Made by a program: the position numbers and the translations under genes. From Corynebacterium curieae (lineage in GTDB: Bacteria > Actinomycetota > Actinomycetes > Mycobacteriales > Mycobacteriaceae), in contig NZ_JAKMUU010000009.1 in the NCBI RefSeq assembly GCF_027570035.1, positions 1 through 43,577 on the forward strand: a stretch of DNA of 43,577 nucleotides, read 5' to 3'. Each line of letters starts with the position of its first letter. Within the stretch, counting starts at the first letter, position 1. Positions 31,280 through 39,937 of this stretch are shown here, piece after piece. The notes beneath the pieces were generated by a model. That model was not told the origin of the DNA, did not search any database, and saw only the letters and a list, made by a program, of their open reading frames with translations.

Positions 31280-33103
31280 CTAGGTGGATTGAAGGTATTG
31301 GTCTAGGCCGGCCATTTCAAGCTCTTCGCGGAACGTATTCTCGTGGTAGTTTTGAGAATCGATTTTGAACGCGATGTTAACTTGATGGATTGCCCTGGTG
31401 ATTCCGACGTAGGCGACGTTGAGGGTTTCATCGGATCCCGGTGTATCTCGATGCTTCAGTACTTTCGTAAGAAGAGAATCTTCCCCGGGCGGCCGCCAAG
31501 AATCGATAACGACCGACACTTTTGGAAATTCGAGCCCCTTTACACTGTGAATTGTGCCTCTATACTTGACATCAAGCGTCCCAAGCTTTTTCTCTGGTGG
31601 CTGGCTCCATAGCCTCTTCGTCAAGGACGGGAACTCCTGACCGTATCTGTTGACAAAGACGTCAGGCATGCCCATTAGAACGCCATTAAGATGAAGCTTA
31701 GCGAGCACACTTTCCTGCAGCCATGCTTCGAAATCTATGCGAGACAATTCTCGTATAAGCCCGTCCGTATTGCAGATGGCCTGGGTTGCAAGAACACGGG
31801 ACAGCTCACCCTCGCCTTTCGCCAATAGATACTCGCCTTCATTACTTTTAGCATTAGGTCTAATGCACATCAATGGAAGGAGACGCTGGAACGAATCTAT
31901 AAGTGCAGTGATTTGAGAAGCATTGACGTTGTCAGAAGCGTGTTGCAAAGAGAGCAATTGCGTATAAACTTCATGGGCAGGATCTCTTTCTTGCCCGAAA
32001 GCTGGAATATCACCAAATATGTCATCAAGGGTCTGTGCTCTGTGACTCAGAACGGTCCAGCCATCTCGGATAATATTTCTACTGCCGTCTAATGAGTTTA
32101 GCTTTTGGATGTATTCTGCAGGATTCGAGTAGGTGAATATTGAGACTGCCGGCGATGAGGATGGGAATTCTAAAGGGGAAATTTTTGAATGCAGCCCCGT
32201 TTTTTGAAATTTGTTAGCGAAATCACATATTGCATTGTTGGAACGGAATGACTGGCGTAAGACGAAGCTTTTTTGAGAAGCTAGCGGTGTAAAAACTGGT
32301 GCGGGCGCTGATATATCTCTGAAACCGTAAATAGCTTGCTTTTTATCGCCAATAATGAAGACATCGGCATTGTTTCTCCGGAGTTCGTCCACCAAGCACC
32401 ATTCGAAGCGGTTACAGTCCTGTGCTTCGTCAATATAGATGCTCGGAAAGCGCAGCGCAATCAATTTTAAAAGCTGTTTCGTTAATTCTTCGGCTTTAGC
32501 AGCGTCAGAGGATTCGATATTGCCAGTTAAGATTTCCTTTAGTTTAAAGCGGATGAGTTTGCTCGACCAGGCCCCTTCGCAAAACTTTTGATGATAGGCG
32601 TTGGCAAGAGCGTTGGAGAAGTCCGGATCTTCAGCCCACCGTTTGAACGATTTTTTATTGCCTTTGTATGTTCCGTCGGGTTCGAAATGCTGAATATTGA
32701 CGGTAGATTTGCCATTTGACGGGGTTGGGATTCTCGAATTTGGAATCCGTTCGAAAGATGGAACAAATCTATACTTAATGTCAGGCCAAAGATACGACGC
32801 AAGAGGACGTGCTAGATAAGCATTAATGAAGGAATCAAAAGTTAAGACGCGTGACTGTGTCAGCCGTCGGTTAGCTTCAATATCAAAAGTTTCGTAGCTA
32901 GTGAGCTTGGCTTGAAAAGAATTGACAGCGGTGTTGGTGAAAGTCAATAGAAGGAATGGCTTCCCGCCGGCCGAGCTCAACATTCTTTTTATGTGCTCGG
33001 AAATGATGAATGTTTTTCCAGAACCTGGGTCTGCATCGATGAAAAAAGGCTGGTCTGTGTCAATGATGGCCTGCTGTTCGGGGGTCAGTTCGATTTTGCT
33101 CAT
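31280..33103 (-). CDS. gajB: UvrD/PcrA-like helicase, GajB-like (Gabija defence)
   Basis: This 607-residue superfamily 1 helicase carries LTPEQQAIIDTDQPFFIDADPGSGKT (Walker A), LLTFTNTAVNSFQAKL, YIDEAQDCNRFEWCLVDEL (motif II), IIGDKKQAIYGFRD (motif III), GTIHSVKGLEFPKVSVV and LNVAYVGITRAIHQVNIAF (motif VI). It starts two bases after the gajA stop (ATG 33103; a TTG at 33109 is an alternative). The pairing with an OLD-like nuclease is the hallmark of Gabija, where GajB senses or processes DNA ends. The partner order, gajA then gajB, is the usual one. Confidence 0.85.
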   Translation of the reverse strand: MSKIELTPEQQAIIDTDQPFFIDADPGSGKTFIISEHIKRMLSSAGGKPFLLLTFTNTAVNSFQAKLTSYETFDIEANRRLTQSRVLTFDSFINAYLARPLASYLWPDIKYRFVPSFERIPNSRIPTPSNGKSTVNIQHFEPDGTYKGNKKSFKRWAEDPDFSNALANAYHQKFCEGAWSSKLIRFKLKEILTGNIESSDAAKAEELTKQLLKLIALRFPSIYIDEAQDCNRFEWCLVDELRRNNADVFIIGDKKQAIYGFRDISAPAPVFTPLASQKSFVLRQSFRSNNAICDFANKFQKTGLHSKISPLEFPSSSPAVSIFTYSNPAEYIQKLNSLDGSRNIIRDGWTVLSHRAQTLDDIFGDIPAFGQERDPAHEVYTQLLSLQHASDNVNASQITALIDSFQRLLPLMCIRPNAKSNEGEYLLAKGEGELSRVLATQAICNTDGLIRELSRIDFEAWLQESVLAKLHLNGVLMGMPDVFVNRYGQEFPSLTKRLWSQPPEKKLGTLDVKYRGTIHSVKGLEFPKVSVVIDSWRPPGEDSLLTKVLKHRDTPGSDETLNVAYVGITRAIHQVNIAFKIDSQNYHENTFREELEMAGLDQYLQST

Positions 33104-33105
33104 GA

Positions 33106-34974
33106 TCAATCGTTTTCAGTTATGAGGGCGTTTACAAACTTCTCGAGTTCTGACGGGAGCATTTCAAAGGCTAACTCACGGTTAGAAATTTCGAAGGCGA
33201 GTTCTTGTGCGAAATTTGCTTTCTTGAGGGACGATTTCCTTATGTGGTTCCAAATGGCATCGCCTTTGTCGACAATGTCTGGCTCTGCCCACTTCTTAGG
33301 TGTTTCACCCTCTCGAAAGGCGGACAGTGCGGTTTTGTAAAGAAGGCAGTGATTGTTCTGGAAAATATTTTTCATCGCATCTAGAAGGCGAGAGTCGTTC
33401 GCGAGAAATCGAAGTCTTAGAGCAAGAATGATTAGTTCATGTTCGAAGGTGCTGTGGGAAAGAAACCCTCCGAATTGGGGATACTGATGGTCCCACCCTG
33501 TTCTGGAAAGGCTTAGTTTGTCCAAGCGGACTCCTCCCGCCGTGGCCTTGATTGGCTCGTTACGAATCCGGCTCGTTTGTCCCCATTGGTCCTCAGACCA
33601 GTCGGCATCAGTAAGTACGGCAAGTCTTCTTTGCGTCATGCCACTTCTCGACAGCTTTAGAAGGTTCCAGTGCGGACTGAAAGACGCGGATTGCACGCTA
33701 CAAATACACAGCGACTCCCGTAGACGTTGGATTCTTCTTCTGCTGCTTGATTTGTCAGGTGAAGTCCCGCGTATATATGCCTCGAAAAGTGCAGGAAGGA
33801 GAAGCTCCTCGGCCGTACCTTCCACTAGTAAGACATGCTTACTGAAAATAGCTTCAGGGCGGTGGGATAGAAAAAACCTGTTCAACTTGGCTTTTTCTTC
33901 CTGACTGTTTGGGAGGCTATCTGCATGCCAGAAGCTGGTTTCTTGGCCTTCCTTGTTTAGCCCACAAAGTGACTGGCAACCTGCCTTGGCTGCGATAACA
34001 GGAGAATGTGTAGTGAGTAGAATTTGCAGGTTATCCTTCTCATCTGCGTGCACTTTAAGAAAATCCACAAGTGTCTCTTGCAATTTTGGATGCAAATGAG
34101 CTTCGGGTTCTTCAATGAGGAGAATGCTAAAAACATCTTTTGGTTGGTTGCTTAGCTCAAGGAGGAGCGTAGCTAGGTAAAGCAGGTTTGCGTATCCAAG
34201 GCCAACGTCATCAATTTCCCATGACTCACCGTTTTCAAGGAATGAGAGCCGAAACCTTCTCATGAGTCGCGAGAGATCTTGGTCATTGACTAGCATCGTG
34301 ATGGAGGAGTTTTCGGATTGTGTGAGCTTGGACAACTCCTCATTGATTTTGATTGGAAGGCTTGCGAGCGAAGAATTGCCCTCTTCGTCGTCATCGCTCA
34401 ATAATAGTCTTTCTAGCTTTTGGACTTGGGATTTTAGTTCTTGCTCGGCCTCAGGGTGACCCGAGACTAAGCGGAAGATTCTAGCCAATCGGGTTCCCGT
34501 ATGGTGCTTGAACTCTCTTTTGGCGTCCCTCAGTGGTTCGATGTAGACGTAGTGGACAAGGCTCCTATTGGGCAATGAGTCCCATCCGACGAGTTGGTCT
34601 TGGATTGTGGGGATTGTACGGATATGCCCTGAATTGGTCTCCAATTCAAATCTCTTACCGAACGTTACGTTATCAAGCTCATTACCAAGAGCCTCAACAT
34701 ATCGAGCTTTTTCTTCTATTGAGAGTCCTTCGAAAACCAGAGAGGCGGAGGCGCGATGGATGCTGCTTCTAGTGCTAGTCCTAGTGAAGTCGTCCTCACT
34801 TATCCATCGGGGGTGGACTGAATCTCTTGGTGACAGAGCAAGACGAATTGCGTCAATCAGAGAGGATTTACCGCAATTATTCGGCCCGACAATAACATTT
34901 AGATTTGGGGTAAAGCTAGCGACTAAATTTTCAAGCCCGCGAATTCCCTCGATCTTGAGTTGAGACAGGAACAT
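33106..34974 (-). CDS. gajA: OLD-family ATPase-TOPRIM nuclease, GajA-like (Gabija defence)
   Basis: This 622-residue OLD-type nuclease has an N-terminal ABC-type ATPase: VIVGPNNCGKSSLIDAIRLAL (Walker A, 30-38), LLIEEPEAHLHP (Walker B and D-loop, near 286-296) and LLTTHSPVIAAKA. The C-terminal TOPRIM domain has LLVEGTAEELLLP with Glu385, and VLTDADW with Asp456 and Asp458. In Gabija, GajA nicks DNA when nucleotides fall during phage infection. It lies directly upstream of the helicase gene and the two form an operon. A solitary OLD endonuclease is less likely because of the helicase partner. Confidence 0.87.
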   Translation of the reverse strand: MFLSQLKIEGIRGLENLVASFTPNLNVIVGPNNCGKSSLIDAIRLALSPRDSVHPRWISEDDFTRTSTRSSIHRASASLVFEGLSIEEKARYVEALGNELDNVTFGKRFELETNSGHIRTIPTIQDQLVGWDSLPNRSLVHYVYIEPLRDAKREFKHHTGTRLARIFRLVSGHPEAEQELKSQVQKLERLLLSDDDEEGNSSLASLPIKINEELSKLTQSENSSITMLVNDQDLSRLMRRFRLSFLENGESWEIDDVGLGYANLLYLATLLLELSNQPKDVFSILLIEEPEAHLHPKLQETLVDFLKVHADEKDNLQILLTTHSPVIAAKAGCQSLCGLNKEGQETSFWHADSLPNSQEEKAKLNRFFLSHRPEAIFSKHVLLVEGTAEELLLPALFEAYIRGTSPDKSSSRRRIQRLRESLCICSVQSASFSPHWNLLKLSRSGMTQRRLAVLTDADWSEDQWGQTSRIRNEPIKATAGGVRLDKLSLSRTGWDHQYPQFGGFLSHSTFEHELIILALRLRFLANDSRLLDAMKNIFQNNHCLLYKTALSAFREGETPKKWAEPDIVDKGDAIWNHIRKSSLKKANFAQELAFEISNRELAFEMLPSELEKFVNALITEND

Positions 34975-34989
34975 TTTCCCATTATACCG

Positions 34990-35285
34990 CTCTCGCCAGT
35001 GAACTATAGCTACTGAATTTTCTATGGGGATGTCGGTGTGGTGGAGCCAGTCCTGCGCGTCGAGTTGGTGGGAGGCGGTGCCGAAGCCGAGGAGGGAGAT
35101 GGTGGGTGGCAGGCGGCGGAAAGCGAGCGCAGCGTTAGAAAGGTTTGTTTGTTTTCTACGATGAGGACGTGGGGAGGAGCGCCTGGAAAGAGACGGACTG
35201 CGTGGGCGAGAGGAACTTCGATATCCGGAAGCGCTGGCGCGTGGTTGAAGTAGCGCAGGCGCAGGCGGGTATTGAATCGGCCTGG
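34990..35285 (-). pseudogene. Possible JetD (DUF2220) remnant, Wadjet-type
   Basis: On the minus strand about 35280-35131 encodes RFNTRLRLRYFNHAP, then PDIEVPLAHAVRLFPG and VLIVENKQTFLTL. This matches my memory of the C-terminal TOPRIM-like part of JetD/DUF2220 proteins. After a frame shift, the neighbouring frame gives TISLLGFGTASHQLDAQDWL, again as expected. The 5' part is cut by the IS3 relic and the 3' part by the Gabija operon. No jetA, B or C is seen. Recognition by eye only. Confidence 0.5.
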
Positions 35286-35299
35286 GTTTGTGGCGGGCG

Positions 35300-36622
35300 G
35301 TGTTTAAGCCGCTTGGGCTTCGGTCGTATCCGTTTTAGGATGCTTGTGATAGTAGCAGGCCTCGTATTCGATCGGCGGGACGTAGTCGATGGAGCCGTAA
35401 AGGCGTTCGGGTGTTGTACCACTTGACCCACTTATCGGTGGCCCGTTCAATCTCTTTCCAGGTGGCGAACGTTCACATCCTGGGAGGGTCGATCTCCTCG
35501 CTTGTAAACAGCCCGATAGTGGACTCCATGAGCCCGTTATCGTTGGCATTACTGACGGTGCCAATAGAGACCCGTAATGCCTTCGCGCTCAATCAATGTA
35601 CGCAGTTGAAAGCTGGTGTACTGAAAGCCGGCATCCAAGTGGTGGATGATACCCACAGCACGAAACTTCGCGTCGTAGCGGTTACGAACACTCAAGGCCT
35701 GCCGCAACGCATCCAAGACGACATCAGACTGTGTGGTCCGTGACGCCGTGTATCCAAGGATCCTGCGGGAGTAGACGTCGGTGATGAATGCAACGTAGCA
35801 CAAGCCCTGGTGAGTATATACGTAGGTAAAATCCGCCACCCACCACTGATTCGGATGAGTAACGTTATCTCAAGCGGGTTTGCAGTGGTTAGCAAAGCGC
35901 GGGTCGCTTGGGATGGGACTGCGTCGTTCGGATCGCCTTGCGCTGCAGTACTTTCTGGTTGCCAAGGATTTTCATCAATCTTTCTACCTGGTCGCGGCCT
36001 ATGGCCCAGCCTTCCTGCAGGGCAGCTTTCCACAGCTTCCTGCGCCCGTAGACGCCCCTATGACAAGCCCAGATACGTAGAGCCTATGTGCTGCATATGC
36101 GTCTTCTCATTCGGGGTCCATCGGACCACAAGCCCGGCTGCGATAGCGGCGATACGCAGACTCCGAAAGGTCATAGTGATGGTCGCGCACGATCCGGCAC
36201 ATCCGCTGGATGGAGTAGTGGTGCCGGTACCTCTCGATAAATGCGACGGCTATTTTAGTGTGCGGTCGAGCTCCGCCTGGGCGAAAACGCTGAGGCCAAC
36301 TTGAAGGATCTCGTTTGCTTCTTTGAGCTGGCGATTGTCCTTGCGCAGTTGAGCAAGCTCCGCGTCTTTTTCCTGCTCGGATTCCGCCGTTGCCTGCGCA
36401 GTGGTGGCCTCAGCTTTGCGGATCTAATTGTGCAGCGTGACTGGGTTGATATCCAACATCCCGCCGATCTTTCGGCGTGCACCGGACTTCGTGGCATCAT
36501 CTTCGGCCACCGTCTCGTAGTACAAGCGCAGCGCGCGCTCGCGGGTCTCCTGATCGTACTTCGCAACAGTCATGGGCCAAGTATCTCCTATGTAAATCCA
36601 TGCCCGTCACAAACAACTTGAC
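35300..36622 (-). pseudogene. Decayed IS3-family element
   Basis: OrfA starts at ATG 36573 (MTVAKYDQETRERALRLYYE) and has an amber stop in LHN*IRKAE; the helix-turn-helix and leucine-zipper follow in frame. The OrfB half is broken by several frameshifts: an integrase-core fragment (35549-35839) gives MADFTYVYTHQGLCYVAFIT and IIHHLDAGFQYTS, and the end of the core lies in another frame at 35304-35500. The left limit is about 36622, where TGTCAAGTTGTTTG begins on the minus strand. The element cannot make an active transposase. Confidence 0.8.
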
Positions 36623-36631
36623 ACGCTCCTC

Positions 36632-36799
36632 GTGGACGACGTGGTCGACGTGGAAATCGCCACGTTCGAGTGGGTCAACTGGTGGAACGAATCACGGCTC
36701 CACCAGAGCTTGGACTACCGCACCCCGGCTGAAGTCGAAGCCGAATTTTGGGAACACCACCCCAGTCAAGAAAAATTGGAAATCAAGACACATGCCTAG
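36632..36799 (+). pseudogene. IS3-type transposase C-terminal fragment
   Basis: From 36632 to TAG 36799 the plus strand encodes FEWVNWWNESRLHQSLDYRT followed by PAEVEAEFWEHHP, the typical integrase tail of IS3-family OrfB. The 5' part is missing, apparently replaced by the other IS3 relic, which begins at 36622 in the opposite direction. The two are nested relics. Confidence 0.8.
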
Positions 36800-36925
36800 G
36801 AACAAAACCCAGGGCACTTCAGAGACGTTTGAGCACGTCTTGTGCTATGCGGGTGCTCTTTAGGCTGAAAGTATTCTGGGCTTTGTTTCTAGGCGTTTGC
36901 TAAAAGGCTCGTATTCTATTTTGCG

Positions 36926-37801
36926 CTATAAAGTAGCCTGCGAGCAGGTTTCCGCAATTAAAGGGGTCAAGATGAATCGTGGGCCGATCTCTTGAAATTG
37001 AACTGATCGATTTTGACGAATGCTTTGAATAGTATCCAACCAAAGTACTGGTTTGGTTAATTGTTCCACCATTAGTTGTTTAATCTTGTGGGGATCGTCT
37101 GGAAAAGGCGCTGCTGTAGTGTTGGAAAAAACGGGAAATTGAGGTTTTCGGAATTTAATGTTTGCACTTTCTAAGCGGTGGCGGAATAGATCGGCTGCTT
37201 CGAGCATATATCTACTATGAAAAGCACCACTTACTTTTAATATAAGTGCTCGCCCAAGATATGAAGAGTTTAGCCATGTTTGAAGTTTAATAGCCCGATC
37301 GAACGGTCCAGCAAAAACTACTTGGGTAGGCGAATTGAATGAGGCTACGTCAACGTCGGGGAATTTTTCGGACACTAGATTCAAAACAAGTTTCATGTCA
37401 GAAATTCGTGATGCAGCGACCATTCCTCCTGAAAAGTCTTGTTTATTGAAAACTTGAGACATACAGAGTCCTCGTTCCGAAGCGATCCAAAGTCCTGTCT
37501 CAAAATCAAAAACCCCTGCTGATGCTAAAGCGTTTAATTCTCCAAGTGAATGACCTGCGGCAACACGAGGATGAATTCCCCTTTTTTCGAGAGAAAGGAG
37601 GTTAAGGGCATTGACTAAAAATAGCGCAGGCTGAGTGTTATGAGTTTTGCGAAGTTGGGATTCATTAAGATTGCAGAGGGCTCTGACATTTGTGCCTAAT
37701 ACTGATTCAGCTACTTCGATGTGCTGCGGGAAGCGATCAAAAAGCTCGACCCCCATACCTGAGTATTGCGCACCTTGGCCTGGGAAAACAAAAGCAATCA
37801 T
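36926..37801 (-). CDS. Malonyl-type acyltransferase (FabD-like, trans-AT)
   Basis: This 291-residue acyltransferase moves a malonyl group from CoA to a carrier protein. Motifs: IAFVFPGQGAQYSGMG, AAGHSLGELNAL with the nucleophile Ser, and VSGAFHSRYML. GAFH at the specificity position favours malonyl over methylmalonyl (YASH). AAGGGG precedes ATG 37801. It is divergent from the AccD gene and separated from the cluster's other genes, but its composition is that of the cluster. It most likely loads the carrier proteins used by the ketosynthase at 6192-7337. Confidence 0.88.
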   Translation of the reverse strand: MIAFVFPGQGAQYSGMGVELFDRFPQHIEVAESVLGTNVRALCNLNESQLRKTHNTQPALFLVNALNLLSLEKRGIHPRVAAGHSLGELNALASAGVFDFETGLWIASERGLCMSQVFNKQDFSGGMVAASRISDMKLVLNLVSEKFPDVDVASFNSPTQVVFAGPFDRAIKLQTWLNSSYLGRALILKVSGAFHSRYMLEAADLFRHRLESANIKFRKPQFPVFSNTTAAPFPDDPHKIKQLMVEQLTKPVLWLDTIQSIRQNRSVQFQEIGPRFILTPLIAETCSQATL

Positions 37802-38231
37802 AGAGCACCCCTTTTTAGATTAAATATCTGCAATGGCTATTTTAATCAGAATTAGAAAAGGCAGCTAGGTCATTCCTTGGCGGTTAAAAAGCATTTAGCC
37901 AACCATTAAATCGACTGGTATGGGAACGCTGTCCCGCCCCTCATAGGTTAAAATTAGATCAAATAGCTATACTCGCTCGAGAGGAATCCTGAAGCATTTT
38001 GAGTTTGTATGCTGCTCTTCTAGGGAAATTCCTTTAAAATGAGTAAAGGGTTGAACTTAAAGCCAATAATTTTAGCGCTGAAAGGCTGACTTTAAGTTGA
38101 CGTTTAAATAATCGTAAATGCTCATTATCAAATGTAGTTCAATTACATGTCCTACTGTAGTAGAAGAATTGTGTCAGATACTTTAAGTCAATTAGTCGAG
38201 GATAAAAATCATTTAATGGTAGGTGGCAATG
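37802..38231. promoter_or_regulatory. AT-rich divergent control region between acyltransferase and accD
   Basis: These 430 bases separate two divergent genes of precursor supply, so promoters for both are expected. I cannot define them. A short frame of 33 codons (ATG 38147 to TGA 38248) runs across the accD start in another frame and could be a leader peptide; there is no firm support. Confidence 0.4.
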
Positions 38232-39830
38232 ATGTCAATTCCTTCTGAAGAGATTTTACCTAATACTACGCTTGGCAAGATTATCGAGTTAAAGCGCCGC
38301 CGTAAAGAGGCTGTTGTCCCCCTGGGGGAAGAGGAACACCGTAAAGTTCGTGATGCTGGTCGTTTAACCGTGCGAGAGCGTCTAGACTATTTGCTGGATG
38401 AAGGTTCTTTTGTAGAAACTGGCATGTTTGTAGTCCATCACACTACTGATTTTGGCATGAGGGATAAAAGCCCCGTGACAGATGGAATTGTCACAGGCTG
38501 GGGAACGATTGGCGGTCGGGAGGTATGTATTTTTTCTCAGGATGGCACCATCTTTGGTGGTTCCTTAGGGGAGGCACACGGTGAGAAGATGGTTAAAATT
38601 ATGGAGCTGGCTGTGGCCACTGGCCGACCGCTTATTGGTCTTTATGAAGGTGCGGGCGCACGCGTTCAAGAAGGAGCAGTGTCTTTAGACTGGGTAGCCA
38701 AAACTTTTTATCAGAATATAAATTCCTCTGGAGTTATTCCACAAATTTCGGTTATCATGGGGGCTTGTGCTGGGGGGCATGCATATTCGCCTGTATTAAC
38801 GGATTTTGTAATCATGGTTGATAAGAAATCAAAGATGTTTGTTACTGGCCCAGAAGTTATCAAGACAGTAACGGGCGAGAAGATCTCCAAAGAAGACCTT
38901 GGAGGTGCAGCTGTAAACATGGCCCTTGCAGGAAATAGCCACTACACGGCGACTACGGAGGAGGAGGCACTAGACTGGGTTCACGACCTGCTGGGATATC
39001 TTCCTCCAAACAATCGTCAGATTGCCTCATTAGATTTTTTCAGCCAACAAGACAAGGAAGTTGCTGGTAGTGTCAACCTGGACGAGATTATCCCGGACTC
39101 ATCTGCACAACCCTATGACATTGCAGAGATTATTAAAGCATTAACTGATGATGGCGATTATCTGGAAATACAAGCAGAACGTGCTGAAAATGTGATCGTA
39201 GCATTTGGGCGCATCGGAGGAATTTCTGTCGGTTTTGTAGCTAATCAACCTATGGTTCTTGCAGGCTGTTTAGATATTGCCGCTTCAGAGAAGGCTGCTC
39301 GATTTGTACGCACATGCGATTCTTTTAATATACCTATTGTGACGCTTGTTGATGTGCCGGGTTTTCTCCCCGGTGCAGATCAAGAGCATGATGGTATCTT
39401 GCGGCGTGGCGCTAAATTGCTGTACGCATATGGTGAAGCTACTGTTCCAAAGATTACGGTTATTACGCGCAAGGCTTATGGTGGTGCGTATTGCGTAATG
39501 GGGTCAAAAGGGTTGGGGGCAGACGTTAATCTTGCGTGGCCTACAGCCCAGATTGCTGCCATGGGCGCTGCAGGGGCGGTAAATTTTATTTACCGTAAAG
39601 AGCTCAAGCAGGCGCGGCGGGATGGTATCGATATTGCTGAATTAACTAGGCATTTTGAGAATAAATATGAAAAACAAATGCTTACCCCTTATAAAGCTGC
39701 AGAGCATGGGATTGTTGATGCTGTAATCCTTCCTTCCGAGACTCGCGCAGCGATTATGAAAAATTTACGTCTTTACTCCGATAAGACGGTTGCTCGCCCA
39801 ATGCGTAAACATGGCAACATCCCACTTTAA
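38232..39830 (+). CDS. accD: AccD1/DtsR1-like acyl-CoA carboxylase beta subunit
   Basis: This 532-residue carboxyltransferase of actinobacterial acyl-CoA carboxylase makes malonyl-CoA (or methylmalonyl-CoA) from carboxybiotin. [75 protein letters not shown] and [36 protein letters not shown] run in family order, and the ending RPMRKHGN matches corynebacterial AccD1. The start has AGGTGG upstream of ATG 38232; earlier GTG and ATG codons are possible. As hosts already have accD1, this copy may raise malonyl supply, or be an insensitive target, as AdmT is in the andrimid cluster. Confidence 0.93.
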   Translation: MSIPSEEILPNTTLGKIIELKRRRKEAVVPLGEEEHRKVRDAGRLTVRERLDYLLDEGSFVETGMFVVHHTTDFGMRDKSPVTDGIVTGWGTIGGREVCIFSQDGTIFGGSLGEAHGEKMVKIMELAVATGRPLIGLYEGAGARVQEGAVSLDWVAKTFYQNINSSGVIPQISVIMGACAGGHAYSPVLTDFVIMVDKKSKMFVTGPEVIKTVTGEKISKEDLGGAAVNMALAGNSHYTATTEEEALDWVHDLLGYLPPNNRQIASLDFFSQQDKEVAGSVNLDEIIPDSSAQPYDIAEIIKALTDDGDYLEIQAERAENVIVAFGRIGGISVGFVANQPMVLAGCLDIAASEKAARFVRTCDSFNIPIVTLVDVPGFLPGADQEHDGILRRGAKLLYAYGEATVPKITVITRKAYGGAYCVMGSKGLGADVNLAWPTAQIAAMGAAGAVNFIYRKELKQARRDGIDIAELTRHFENKYEKQMLTPYKAAEHGIVDAVILPSETRAAIMKNLRLYSDKTVARPMRKHGNIPL

Positions 39831-39937
39831 GATTTCAGGGGGCAACAGAGTGACTAGTCACTAATTTTATATGTAAGGGGGTTATTTCGACAATGAAATT
39901 AACAATCGGAAACTTAGTGACATAGAAATGGCACATT
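39831..39937. other. Convergent intergenic stretch
   Basis: This stretch lies between the ends of accD and the C-A-T gene. AGTGACTAGTCACT at about 39849-39862 is a perfect 14-base palindrome followed by AATTTTAT; it could be a weak terminator or a binding site. Confidence 0.4.

Noticed and set aside
35038..35426. Plus-strand open frames of 71 and 93 codons
   Set aside because: The minus strand here encodes the JetD-like and IS3 remnants; the plus frames have no family or ribosome site.
38147..38248. 33-codon frame overlapping the accD start
   Set aside because: A leader peptide is possible, but the ribosome site is weak and the sequence shows no regulatory codon run.
39849..39862. 14-base palindrome as a strong terminator between convergent genes
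   Set aside because: The stem has almost no loop and the T-run is short; noted only as part of the intergenic stretch.
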